Positions 43,157 through 53,913 are shown, numbered from the stretch's first letter. The stretch is 64,000 bases of DNA from Epithemia pelagica (GCA_946965045.2 OX337233.1:744001-808000), one strand, 5' to 3'. A program made the numbers and translations. The notes: generated by a model not told the origin, from the letters alone.

Positions 43157-43627
43157 GGCCAATCCTTTAGCTCGCAAAACCAAATCGAGATTGCGTGCAC
43201 GTCAGCATTTTGCGTCACGTTTACGTCATATATCCGGGTAAAAGAGCATTTCCGGATTTGTTCGAACAAATCCAGAACTCAGGATTTGTTCGAACAAATC
43301 CTGGAAATTCATTAGGGATAGTGTTTTACTAATGCTAGTGTAGAGGCTGCCTACAGTTTCGAATATGTCAGGCGGGCGTTCGACATGGTGGGCGGGCGTG
43401 ACACATGATGGACGGGCGTTCGACTTCAACGGTATCCTTGCGCCCAAAAGTTTTAGTATTCAATTTTTCTAAGTGAAGGGTGGGGGAGGATGGGGGACAG
43501 GATTCGAAAAGGCGCGGTCTTTTGGATTTGTTTTGCGAATGCGTAAGGACGGCGTTAGGCACAATTTCCAAAACCAAATCCGGCCCGGCCCCGCACGGAT
43601 TGGTTTTGTTGAGCTAAAGGATTGGCC
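43157..43627. mobile_element. PIF/Harbinger-like MITE 1
   Basis: The terminal inverted repeats begin GGCCAATCCTTTAGCTC (43157 on) and end with the complement (to 43627), about 30 bp with a few mismatches. Both sides are flanked by TAA (43154-43156 and 43628-43630), the usual 3-bp target duplication of this superfamily. There is no coding capacity. Confidence 0.7.
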
Positions 43628-43649
43628 TAATCCCATCGCTTCCTTGTAA

Positions 43650-44392
43650 GGCTATCTCCACCCGGGGCCGCTAAAGGTCCAATCGAACTCCACCATCTCC
43701 TCTAACCGCTAAACAGCTCTGCTATCCGCTATTTTTGCCGCTATTTGGGGCCCCGAATAGCGGGGAAAATAGCGGATAGCGGAGCAAAATATAACCGTCG
43801 GCATAAATAAATTAACGTCTGCTGCCGACAGTATCTCTCTTGTCGAAAACATGGCAATGGCACGTATTGATTTGTGACGATCGCTTACCATCTCTTTTTC
43901 CATTGTTGTGTTCCCTACTTCCTACAAGAACCATGCACAGCAAGATGATTCGAGGATCACGGATCGGAAGGAATGCAACAATCAAACAAATGCATCATTC
44001 AAACTATTGGTGTGTTCGATTATCAGACAATCAATCGGAAATGGGACAGGGAATACAATAGGACGATTGGACTGCAAACTACAACCTACATCTACATTGG
44101 CCATGAACAACAACATGATTCACCATGACAGTCAACAATGAAGAGGGAGAACAACGAGTCCTCCATCTTTGGTTTATGCTTTGTGCTCTCGTTGATTGTC
44201 TTGTTTGAATTCCGCAAGCCGCACCCCTTTTTAACCGAAACAAGAGAGGGCGTACGCGCAACGCGAGATAGCGGCGTTTTTGGAGATCGTGGAGTTTATT
44301 TCCGTTTGGCTCCGCTATTCCGCTATCCGGATAGCGAGGCCAATCAGAAAGCCCCAATACGTCAGCATAGCGGCGCTCGGGTGGAGATAGCC
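43650..44392. mobile_element. PIF/Harbinger-like MITE 2 with internal palindrome
   Basis: The terminal inverted repeats are GGCTATCTCCACCCG and CGGGTGGAGATAGCC, flanked by TAA on both sides (43647-43649 and 44393-44395). The interior repeats variants of CCGCTATTT and contains a 60-bp imperfect palindrome at 43721-43780. No transposase is present. Confidence 0.75.
43721..43780. repeat. 60-bp near-perfect palindrome
   Basis: The two 30-bp halves are complementary with about four mismatches and no loop, centred on GGGGCCCC at 43750/43751. It lies inside MITE 2. Confidence 0.8.
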
Positions 44393-44692
44393 TAAGTACC
44401 CATGCAAAGTACCTATGTTGAGTGATCTTACTTTAAGTACCTTCTGTCAAGTACCAGAACAAAATTGAAAGCTTGACTTCAAATTACCAAGTTCAAGTAA
44501 AAAGTACGTACTTTTGGACCCATATTAGATGAAAATAAAGCTAAAATACCTTACTTTCAAGGTACTTTACGCTTTAATTTCATCCATGGAAGTTAAGTAC
44601 TGCTTTTTTCTCTTCGTACTTTACTTTGAAGAGGCAAGGAAATGCTATTTTTTGACTTATGGTACTTATACAAAGTAAAGTACCGAATCTAA

Positions 44693-44947
44693 CTACATGT
44701 GCCAAAGCTAATTCGGCAATGACAGACGAGATTGTCAACGGACTGAAACCTACACGAACTCCAAGATCAACTGACAAGCCCAAGAGATTCGTACGTACCT
44801 TGAACTCAGAAGATCCAAGAGCAAGGTTTGTGGTCGGGCTAGTCAGCTTGATTTGGGTGTCACTGTCTATCAGGTTGATTGTTTGTCTGAGGTGCTTTTC
44901 CCTGCAGGTTTAGTATCTCTCTTGCGTTTAATCTGACTTTGCTTTTT
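44693..44947 (+). repeat. DIRS split repeat A1
   Basis: This 255-bp repeat begins CTACATGTGCCAAAG and ends TTTGCTTTTT. It is repeated at 53571-53825 and contains an identical open stretch in both copies, probably without coding meaning. Confidence 0.9.
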
Positions 44948-44972
44948 GTTGTTGCGTCCCGCCAAAGCCCCC

Positions 44973-47937
44973 ATGTCGTCTGCTGGTTTCTCTGCTCGTG
45001 CGTCGTTGTACCGCGATTTGCGTTCCGCCTCTCGTGGCGGGCGCGACTCTCCGGAGGCCAAGCCTCCTCCTGCTGCGCTTGGTGTCGGTAGTCCCTCTGG
45101 CCTACTGTCATCCGCGTTTTCCCGCATCGGCTTGGGGGTGGACGCAACAGCTTCGCGGGATCCTCGTGCGTCTGCGCCGAGTGTGTCGTTCGCTGCTCCG
45201 GCGTCGCGTTCGGCGCTCTTTGGTGTTGGTGGTAATACGGGGGGGGGGGGGAGATGAGTTCGATGCAATTCCGAGCCATTCTCGTGCGTTCGGAGATCGT
45301 TTTCTGGAGGGAACGGGAGCGTCCGGCTCTGACTTTGAGGGTTTTACTACGATTGTTCCGGACAGTGCTCGCGAATCTTTTTCGTTAGATGGCGGCGTGA
45401 CTGATTCGGACATGGTTGCGGCGGCTTGGCAGCTGGATCAAGCCATGGAAGACACTCCTAACCTTGCGTCCTTCGCGTTGTCGCAACAGCTGCAGCAACA
45501 TCCACGCAAAGCCACGCTCAAGACCCCGTTCCCTATCAGCAGCACGACTACGGCAACCACGGACACCACGTCAGGAGGCCCTACGGATTTGCAGGCCCTA
45601 CGTACGGACACGTCACAGTTTTTGGCTGGGATTGTGGAGGAGGAAGATAACCCGAAGGGAACGATGGGAATGAAGTCGGAGACTTCTTCTTCTAACTATG
45701 GTGAGCACCCCTCGTCTGATCTAGAGAATTCTGTTGCGCTTGTGTCTGTAGAGATTGCGTCTGGTTCGCTTTGTGGGGCCGTAGTAGGAGCGGCTGGTAA
45801 GTTCTGCCGTTTACCCAAGATCCAGTGCACCAAGAAATCCCACAAGAAAGGGATATCCTTTTTGGATACTCTCAAAGAACAAGGATTGCGCCAGTGCATC
45901 TTCATTGATGTGCCGGCCACGCCCAAGGGACAGCGTTTGGCGTTTCAAGAACCTTTCTTGGATGTCGAACGGTTGCCGCTTAGCAAGACCAAGGAACTCT
46001 TGAATGCCAAGAAACCAGTGTGGCTGTGGACTTCTGTCTTTTCCATGTTGGAAGGTGAAATGGACGGCGGCGACGACACTGATTTCGACGTCAAGGACAA
46101 AGAGTCGCAGGCTCAAGAGGCTGTATTGGAAGAAACGCCGCTACGCCTCAAGACACTACAGCAGTTGCAACGTCAGGCAACTCAAGCAGCATTCACACCA
46201 GCTCGACGGCTTCAGTTGGAACAGGTTGAAGTGCCCTCTCCTTCAACGGACGACGATCCCGGACTCAAGGAGATACCCATAGAATTGGACGAAGAATCAT
46301 TCAAAGCGCTAGTCAGTTCGAACTCGCATGCAGCGGTGTTGCTATATCGTGCTACCACAGCGGAAGTCGCGACGCTACGAGCGAGACAACTCGAACAAAT
46401 GCGTCTAGTCAACAAGTTGGTGGACAAGGTGAACGTTCTTAGCGGTTTAGTTGGTTCTCCTCCTGACGGCTCCAAATCGGCAACAGTCTGGCAAGCTATC
46501 AGCAGTCGACCAGAGCGAAACGTGGATGCCGACGGTGAGGAATTGAAGATCCATCCGAATCTGTTAACCGCCATTCGAGAAACTCAAGTCAAACATGGCG
46601 CGAGCTTTCAACGAATGTATGAATCTGTGGACGCTCTGAATAAGCAAGTCAACACGATCAAAACAGAAGCCTTGCAGTCCTCCCGGAAGGAGATCGTCGC
46701 CTTGATCACGGAACAGGTAAACCGTATCATTTGGACCGAACTGTCAAAGTCAGCACCTACGCTGGACTTAGCAGAAAAGTTTTTCTTGAAAGGAGGATTG
46801 AATCAGTTCGAGCATCACATCAGGAACACCACAGCGGCTGCGGTGCGAGCCGCAGGTGGACCTTCCAATCCGAATGGAGGGTCCGTCTTTAACCTTTCAA
46901 GCGCCGACATCGAGGAATTCAAGAAATTGATCAGCAAACTCGAGGCGGGAGCGCAAGAAAACCACGTTCGCCTCACGGATTTAGAAGCAAGATCAGAGAA
47001 CCAGACAGTGGAGATTGAAGGATTCAAGTTCGCTTCACTATCCCAGGTGGCAGCGTTTGTTTCGGCCAATGGAATGGCTCCTTTCATCCTGAAATGCACA
47101 GATCCGATCGGCTTGATGGAAAGAACCACATCCACCACGCAAAGTTTCTCGGAGAACGTCAAGGTTCAGTACGAGGGAAACAAATCCAACATGGAGTCTC
47201 CAGGAGACCAAAAGGTCGCCTATTCTTTCCAACTTGCAGCCCCTACGGCTCTCGTTGGTACACCGGAACAGGCACGCAGTCACCCAAGGAAGCTACCGAA
47301 GATGGAAACCTACGCAAAATTCAAAGGGTCAGGCTCTCGAGACTCTGGAGCAGCCAATGGAATACGTACTTTGTTGGCGGAGCGCTACCCAGCGCACTTG
47401 GCCGAAATCAACAAGTCATCTATGTCTCCAGACGGAAAGGTTTTGGCAAGATGTTTGGTGTCGGAGTCGCGACGATTCCTCGACACTCTCTTCATCTACA
47501 TGAAGGATCAGGTCGAGGACTATGGAGCGGACACCAATTTGTCAGAAGAAAGACGATGGGACTTAGTCCAAAATATTACTCGGATTGTGTTCGAGGTGCT
47601 GAGTCAACCTCGTCGGGCTTGTAGTGAAATCACTATCACCCAAGCAACTTCGACGGAGCGAGCACCAGAATTGTTGTGGGCGGTACTACAAGCTCATAGA
47701 ATTCAGAAAGACTTTCTCGAGCACAATTTCAAAAACCACCCGAAGGTGGGCCCCATGCTGACCCACTTTCTGTTGGATGTGGTTAGCTACCATGATGATG
47801 TAACACCCATCTTGGACGATGTGAAGAAAGCCCTTACTGATGCACAGCAAGCGAAAAGGAAGGTGGACGCCATTGAGAGTCAGGTCAAGAACATGCAGTC
47901 TCGTTTACCATCAAAGAAGAACAAACAAGCAGAATGA
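44973..47937 (+). CDS. DIRS ORF1 (gag-like), frame change at a 13-G run
   Basis: The most plausible start is the ATG at 44973 (MSSAGFSARASLYRDLRSAS). This frame runs to a homopolymer of 13 G (45239-45251), after which the open frame continues in another register (DEFDAIPSHSRAFGDRF) without interruption to TGA at 47935-47937, about 985 residues in all. The downstream frame is also open upstream of the G run but encodes Leu/Arg-rich shadow sequence there. The protein has an acidic middle, long helical stretches that may be coiled coil (about 46.3-47.0 kb), and a basic C-terminus (KKNKQAE). I see no CCHC knuckle. The gag assignment rests on position. Confidence 0.6.
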
Positions 47938-47949
47938 TCGTTGGTCGTG

Positions 47950-50900
47950 ATGGATGTCAACGGATGCAAGCGAACCATTGACATTACGAAACACGATCAT
48001 GGAGACAAGACACAGCCGGCAAAGAAGAGAAGGACTCTTGGTAGCAATCCGACCACCGATATAGCAACCAATCAACTTCTCAATGAATCTTATTCGGCGT
48101 GGATTAGGCGTATGGTTCCGCTGACTCCGGGTAGACTGACCATGGGTGTAATATCCCCGGGTGTGTCCCCGTGGCTTTTTGTGTCGGACAATCTGTCGGA
48201 TTGCAAAATAAGTTGGATCATACTTCCACACACTCAGAGCCACTGGCAACATCTCATACCTCCAGATACTCAAGTGAAGTGGTTAATGAATGAGCAAGCA
48301 AGTGTGGAGGACATTCTAATCGAACTATCAAGCAACGGAGAGACACCCAACAACTTCGTCAATGTACTGGTGTTCGAAGGAGGGTTTCGTCCTCCCAGGC
48401 ACACAGCCAACATATGGAAACATCAACAACTGCAATTGGTTCTAGCTGAGCGATCGAATCGAGGCAAGGCAGCTGAAGGGTGGACAACAGATAGTCAACT
48501 CGTGACGCATTCGCAGCTAGGAGGGGTTACAGATTGGCGGAATACGATGCACGTCTGGCTTCGAGATCTCAAGAGACCCTTCTTTCAACGAGAGTGTCTT
48601 ACAGGAGCCCCGAGCCATTTTGTTGACTTAATCCACAAGACAAAGCCGGGCAAGCGGATACGCACCGGAGCAGAAACAATTAGAATCGGCTCTTTATCAA
48701 CAGTTGCGATCGAATCTCTCCAAAAGGAGAGGCGAAAGAAATGGATTCTTCCTACTGTTTTCGGAAAAGACGCGTTAGTCAAGCGCACTCTGGAAGGAGA
48801 CGAGGTATGCGCTAGTTTGGACGTACCGGCAGTCCTTTTCAAGCAATGGAATGACGCCACAACGGAAACTGTGGCTCGAGAATTAACCGCGCCAATCAAA
48901 CTGGCAGCGGCGATCGGAGCATGCATATCCGAGTGGTCGACACAGTGCTGGAGAGATGAAATAGAGGGGACAAAACACAATGTCGGTAGGCAGGAGGATC
49001 CAACTGAGAACAATGAACCGAAAGAACAACAGAGTATCGCCAGCGACCCATCGGAGAGAATGAAAGGTTACACCAGACCAATTGGAAACGAAGTTGCCGC
49101 AGAAAAAGCAGTTAAGCACGACAAGGCAGCGGTCCCCATTGAGCTTTGGAACGACAGGATTCGCTTCTTGTTGGGAATCGCTCAACTGAATGAACACCAC
49201 ACTCGGGCTTTCGACACGTTGCGTCAGGTCATGTTTGCCCGTTGGAAGCGCAATGTCCGCAAGTCGTGGTTCGAATGGTGGAACCGTCATGAAGCCACTA
49301 TCAAGATGAATGAACCAAGATGGTGGAGCCTCGTGAAGGAACGTGGGTTGCAAGCGTGTCGACAGGCTATGAAATCTACCTTCTGGGCCTGGCCCGAAGG
49401 ATCAGGCGTTTTCTTCTGGAGGTGGCCGGAAGAATATTTGAATGACATAGCCATCGGAGTTCCTCCTCTCTGGACCAACCTTCCCAAGTCTATTATTGAG
49501 AGACAACAAGGCCTGGGAGAACCAGAGATGATCGAAAAGATCAAAGAGAAAATAGATGACGTGCGGAATAAAGGGTACGTGGGACCAGGGAATTGGTCTG
49601 CTACCATGAACTATTTCGCAGTCCCAAAAGGGGACTCAGACATCCGGATGGTCTATGATGGGACCAAGAGCGGGCTAAACGATTGCCTCTACGCCCCTTG
49701 GTTCCCATTGCCGGATGCTGACGTTTTGATTCGCACTTTAGACGACGACTATTGGTGCGTTGACAATGATTATGGCGAGATGTTCTTGAACTTTTGGCTC
49801 CATCCGGAGTTGCAAAAGTTCAGTGGCATGGACTTGTCGCCTATTCTCGGATTAACTGACGATGGAGAGTTATATATTGAGGGATGGAAGCGCTGTCCAA
49901 TGGGACAGAGCCCGTCACCTTTCAACACCGTTCAGCAAACGAGGAGATTGAAACAAATCATGCTCGGAGACCCGAATGACGCCAAGAATGTATTTCGATG
50001 GGATTCTGTGAAGACCAATCTACCGGGATCCATCGATTACCGACCAGGAACGCCGTGGGTAGCCAAGTATCGTCATGATGGCAAGATAGCAGCGGATGCA
50101 CACGACTATGTAGACGATTTGAGAGGAACGGGGCCAACGGCTGAAGATGCATGGCAAGTCAGTTCTCGTATTGCCAAAACAGCGTCGTTCCACGGTGTCC
50201 AAGACGCAGCAAGAAAACGAAGAGAGCAAACTCAAAAACCTGGCGCTTGGGCTGGAGTCGTCTGTGGCACGCATCCAAAGCGTCCATTTATGTCGGTGAC
50301 TCAGGAGAAATGGAAGAAGACACAAGCGGAAATACAACGCTTACGAGACGAAGTTGAGATGAGAAATGAAGCCGCACCCAGAGGAACCGTCAACAGCAAA
50401 GTAATGGAGCAAGTCGCCGGTTTTCTAAACCACATCGGGCGAGCCTACTGGGTAATTCGGATTTACCTGAACAGCATTTACGCCACTATGAATAGTTGGC
50501 GGCCAGACAGAGACGAAGAAGGTTGGAAGATGGGCTCGGACGTGATATTGGAAAATGACGGCGTCCGAAAACCCAAACTCAACACCCCAGCTAGAGTCCG
50601 AATGGTTCCACGAATGCTCTTCGACGTGGAAGCGTTGGAGAAACTCACGGCTGGTGACGAGCCTCCACAGCGGACACTCAGACCAGTGAAACATGGTGCC
50701 GTCGCCAGATATTATTTTGGTGACGCATCAGGAGCTGGCTTCGGAATGTCTGGCTGGTCCCCAGGCGACGATCAAATCGAGGTGGACTTTGGTTCATGGG
50801 ATAGAGACAAAATGGCCAAGTCCTCCTCAAATTTCCGAGAATTGGCAAACATAGTTATGAAAGTGGAACAGATGTTTGCAGAGAACAAGTTGAACGAACT

Positions 50901-51714
50901 GTCTGAAACGTTCATATTTACTGACAACATGCACGCCGAATCGGCGTTTTACAGAGGATCAGCCAAGTCTCCGGAAGTGCTGAGACTGATGCTGCGACTT
51001 CACAAGATCCTGCTACACGGAGATGTCTTCATCCACGTAGTGTGGGTCGCGGGAAAAAGGATGATTGTACAAGGCACTGACGGTCTATCCAGATCGGATC
51101 TAACGAGCGGAGTCATGCGTGGTGACGCTATGTTGGATTTCGTTCCACTTCACAAGTCGGCACCAGAAAGACAACCGAGAGTAGTCCTCAATTTACTACA
51201 CTATGTCATCGGAGACGAAAAGGAAGTCATTCCCTTATCTGTTCAAGACTGGTTCACCAAGCCGCAGACGACGGATGGAACGTTTATCTGGACACCTCCA
51301 CCCTGCATCGCAGACGTGGCAGTGTTTATGATCGCAGAGGCTTGGCAGATTAGACCCTGGAACACTCACATCTTTCTTGCACCATCCATTTTGAGCGGAA
51401 GATGGAGACGAATGTTGTCAAAGATTTCTGATATGTTTTGCGTGTTGCCCTTCGCCCACAATGTCTGGCCGAAGGATACTGAACACGAACCGCTAACGTT
51501 GGCTTTTGTTTTCCCCTTGCTAAACAGAAGACCGTGGAGAGTTAAGTTCGCGGACGTTTTGGTGTCCGCACGCAATGAGCTGCGTGCGATGCACAGGCAA
51601 CCTTTGCCATTCGCAAGGGATCGTATGCGCCAATTATGGTCATACGCGCGGTCATTGGAGCCCGTGCCGAGCGGCATATCATGCTCGATGCTACGCGGTC
51701 CCCGGAGACTATGA
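47950..51714 (+). CDS. DIRS ORF2: reverse transcriptase and RNase H
   Basis: The product is 1254 residues from the ATG at 47950; the frame is open back to the gag stop and in the same register. RT motifs: NYFAVPKGDSDIRMVYDGT (about residue 553), motif A VDNDYGEMFLNFWL (about 598), motif B CPMGQSPSPFN (about 648), motif C HDYVDDLRGTG (about 719). RNase H motifs: YFGDASGAGFGMSGW (about 923), SSNFRELANI (about 957), FTDNMHAESAFYRG (about 993) and VWVAGKRMIVQGTDGLSR (about 1032). The RNase H to 'DGLSR' ending is typical of DIRS elements. There is no protease or DDE integrase. The last 140 nt overlap the next frame. This ORF looks intact. Confidence 0.85.
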   Translation: MDVNGCKRTIDITKHDHGDKTQPAKKRRTLGSNPTTDIATNQLLNESYSAWIRRMVPLTPGRLTMGVISPGVSPWLFVSDNLSDCKISWIILPHTQSHWQHLIPPDTQVKWLMNEQASVEDILIELSSNGETPNNFVNVLVFEGGFRPPRHTANIWKHQQLQLVLAERSNRGKAAEGWTTDSQLVTHSQLGGVTDWRNTMHVWLRDLKRPFFQRECLTGAPSHFVDLIHKTKPGKRIRTGAETIRIGSLSTVAIESLQKERRKKWILPTVFGKDALVKRTLEGDEVCASLDVPAVLFKQWNDATTETVARELTAPIKLAAAIGACISEWSTQCWRDEIEGTKHNVGRQEDPTENNEPKEQQSIASDPSERMKGYTRPIGNEVAAEKAVKHDKAAVPIELWNDRIRFLLGIAQLNEHHTRAFDTLRQVMFARWKRNVRKSWFEWWNRHEATIKMNEPRWWSLVKERGLQACRQAMKSTFWAWPEGSGVFFWRWPEEYLNDIAIGVPPLWTNLPKSIIERQQGLGEPEMIEKIKEKIDDVRNKGYVGPGNWSATMNYFAVPKGDSDIRMVYDGTKSGLNDCLYAPWFPLPDADVLIRTLDDDYWCVDNDYGEMFLNFWLHPELQKFSGMDLSPILGLTDDGELYIEGWKRCPMGQSPSPFNTVQQTRRLKQIMLGDPNDAKNVFRWDSVKTNLPGSIDYRPGTPWVAKYRHDGKIAADAHDYVDDLRGTGPTAEDAWQVSSRIAKTASFHGVQDAARKRREQTQKPGAWAGVVCGTHPKRPFMSVTQEKWKKTQAEIQRLRDEVEMRNEAAPRGTVNSKVMEQVAGFLNHIGRAYWVIRIYLNSIYATMNSWRPDRDEEGWKMGSDVILENDGVRKPKLNTPARVRMVPRMLFDVEALEKLTAGDEPPQRTLRPVKHGAVARYYFGDASGAGFGMSGWSPGDDQIEVDFGSWDRDKMAKSSSNFRELANIVMKVEQMFAENKLNELSETFIFTDNMHAESAFYRGSAKSPEVLRLMLRLHKILLHGDVFIHVVWVAGKRMIVQGTDGLSRSDLTSGVMRGDAMLDFVPLHKSAPERQPRVVLNLLHYVIGDEKEVIPLSVQDWFTKPQTTDGTFIWTPPPCIADVAVFMIAEAWQIRPWNTHIFLAPSILSGRWRRMLSKISDMFCVLPFAHNVWPKDTEHEPLTLAFVFPLLNRRPWRVKFADVLVSARNELRAMHRQPLPFARDRMRQLWSYARSLEPVPSGISCSMLRGPRRL

Positions 51715-53083
51715 TCCTTTTCCGAAAGACCTCAAGCCCCGCAGGATGGAAGTAGACACCGATGGCAATACGGTGGAGGAAGAAGAAGGATGGGAAGCGA
51801 CTGAGACGGAAAAGAATGAGATGCAAGATTGGTTTATGGTCGCCCGTCCTGGCGACCATTTGATGACCCCGTTCCAGTGTGAAACTTGTCACTTCCGCAA
51901 CATCACGGGGCGAGACCCTATCAAGACCAGTGGATTGTCAAGTGTATCGTGAGAGCCAACCTTGATGCGTTTTGGTCGCGCAGGCCGAGTACTGTGCAAG
52001 GCAACCTGCGAGATATGAACAAATTCATGAAAATTATCTCAGAACTGAGGATCCCAAATCCGTCTACGACTTTCAGACGGGGTCCCTTTGACCAATCGGA
52101 TGATTTTGGTATGATACCTGCAGTGGTGTCTTTGCAACGATCGCTCGACAGAGGAAAGAACTCGAAGACAATCCAGTGGGATACCATGCGCGGCATGCGC
52201 TCTGCCTATTCAAATTTCATCCATACTACGCCACAAGGAGTCAAAGGAGCAGTGCTAAGTGATGGCAAACGATCTACGCACATCACGGAAAGCGCTTCAA
52301 ACTCAATCTGGTTTAAGAGGTTTATGCAAGGGTCCCACGAAAGAATGGGCGACGTGAAACTACAAGATGCAGCTATGTCAGTCGACCTAGTGATAGCGTT
52401 GCAAGAGTTATTGAAGAAGGAATTGACACTAGCTAAGGACAACAGGGACAAACACGCACAATTCAAGATCACTACACTTGGAGCAGCGTTGGCTTTGGGA
52501 TTCTCCAGCGCTTTGCGAGGAGAGGAATTGGGCCATATACGTCTGCATGACACCATCGTGTTTACTACTCAAGGGCTTCGACACCCGACCAAAAGACATG
52601 TTCTGCTGGCTTTGGAAGGCAGATTCAAGGGAATGATTGCGAGGCAAAAGCATAAAATCCCGTTGTGTCCCACAACCGCGTCCGGCATTGAAAATGAAGA
52701 CTGGTTGGTGGAGCTTCTGTTGTTGTACCAGCATTACGATGTGGTACATGGTCCATTGTTCAGAAGTACTCCCACACAAGAGAAAGCGGTGAGCATTCGC
52801 CAACTTGATATCTGGTTGTATGCAGCGCTCACAAAGCTGCAAGAAGAAACACCAGATTTAGTGGGAAAGGATTGGGAAACTATTCAACGCTACAGTTTCC
52901 GTCGATCCTTGAGAAGAGGGTCAACCACACAAGAAGGTCCCCAAGGACGTTGTTGTTCTAAACAACCGTTGGAGATCACAAGAACATGCTCGCGGTCGAT
53001 TTGCTCAAGCAGATATGATCGATCTCTATACAGATGTTGTAGCGGCGTTGGAAACGTTGTTACAATATTCGGAGGCCTTGTAA
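51575..53083 (+). pseudogene. DIRS ORF3: zinc-finger plus tyrosine recombinase, two frameshifts
   Basis: It starts at ATG 51575 inside the 3' end of ORF2 with a Cys/His-rich region (MSCVRCTGNLCHSQG, GHTRGHWSPCRAAYHARC, then PFQCETCHFRNITGRDP). Near 51915-51945 the coding register moves to another frame, which carries VRANLDAFWSR and the first recombinase arginine in SSALRGEELG. At about 52919-52931, just after YSFRRSLRRGSTT, the register returns to the first frame, where a conserved-looking tail has NNRWRSQEHARGRF and the candidate catalytic Tyr (codon 53027-53029, MIDLYTDV), ending TAA 53081-53083. The continuous frame 51886-53094 therefore lacks the tyrosine. As read, the recombinase should be inactive. 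Confidence 0.7.
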
Positions 53084-53137
53084 AGGAGAAATAAATATAT
53101 CACATTGAGATCTTATGTGGATGAATACGGGGGGGGA

Positions 53138-53570
53138 GAGGACAGGACTGGTCGGAGACCGTCTATGTCTGTCGTTGACGATTCTGCTGTTGGAGTCTCA
53201 GAGGGGTCAACGATAAAGGAGTTCTGGAATGCGGTCACTGTGGCAAGTGACTGTCGGAACAGATAGCTGAAAGCGGAGGTTCGCCCCGCGTGCTAACTCG
53301 GACTTGTCCGAGGACTTTGGTTCGTTGCACTCTCTGTACTCTACGGTGGATGAGAGGCCTCGCGCTTGGACAGAAGCACGAGGTCGTCGATTCGGTAATA
53401 CTGGTTCACTCTGATGGAACAGTACACCTCTCCACTGGGAAGGAGTTCCCCCTACCTGTAATAGCATGATAGTAAACATGGTCATGCTACAACTCCCAGC
53501 GTCCTTCTCACCCAATGCCAACTTGGAAGTCGTGCGGTAAAGGAGTTGGTCAATCGAGACAATCAAGTGC
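53138..53570 (+). repeat. DIRS split repeat B1
   Basis: It begins GAGGACAGGACTGGTCGG and ends CAATCAAGTGC, immediately before A2. Both ends recur in B2. Confidence 0.75.
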
Positions 53571-53825
53571 CTACATGTGCCAAAGCTAATTCGGCAATGA
53601 CAGACGAGATTGTCAACGGACTGAAACCTACACGAACTCCAAGATCAACTGACAAGCCCAAGAGATTCGTACGTACCTTGAACTCAGAAGATCCAAGAGC
53701 AAGGTTTGTGGTCGGGCTAGTCAGCTTGATTTGGGTGTCACTGTCTATCAGGTTGATTGTTTGTCTGAGGTGCTTTTCCCTGCAGGTTTAGTATCTCTCT
53801 TGCGTTTAATCTGACTTTGCTTTTT
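53571..53825 (+). repeat. DIRS split repeat A2
   Basis: Second copy of the 255-bp A repeat; no difference from A1 seen by eye. It is followed by a 22-bp pyrimidine-rich spacer and then B2. Confidence 0.9.
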
Positions 53826-53847
53826 CCCACCCTCCCTCCCTGGGGTT

Positions 53848-53913
53848 GAGGACAGGACTGGTCGGAGACCGTCTATGTCTGTCGTTGACGATTCTGCTGT
53901 TGCAATCAAGTGC
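53848..53913 (+). repeat. DIRS split repeat B2, internally shortened
   Basis: It matches the first 55 bp of B1 and then joins directly to CAATCAAGTGC, the last bases of B1. About 365 bp in between are missing. Confidence 0.75.

Larger units (their letters stand above)
44693..53913 (+). mobile_element. DIRS-like tyrosine-recombinase retrotransposon with split direct repeats
   Basis: The order is A1 (44693-44947), gag-like and RT/RNase H frames, recombinase frame, B1 (53138-53570), A2 (53571-53825), B2 (53848-53913). The A1...B1-A2-B2 layout is the split-direct-repeat structure of PAT-type DIRS elements. A1 and A2 show no differences by eye, suggesting recent insertion. B2 keeps only the two ends of B1. 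There is no target duplication, as expected for tyrosine-recombinase integration. The element sits in the hAT-like shell. Confidence 0.85.

Noticed and set aside
44659-44913. Small frame repeated identically at 53546-53791
   Set aside because: Its identity is explained by the A1/A2 direct repeats of the DIRS-like element; no domain or start context supports translation.
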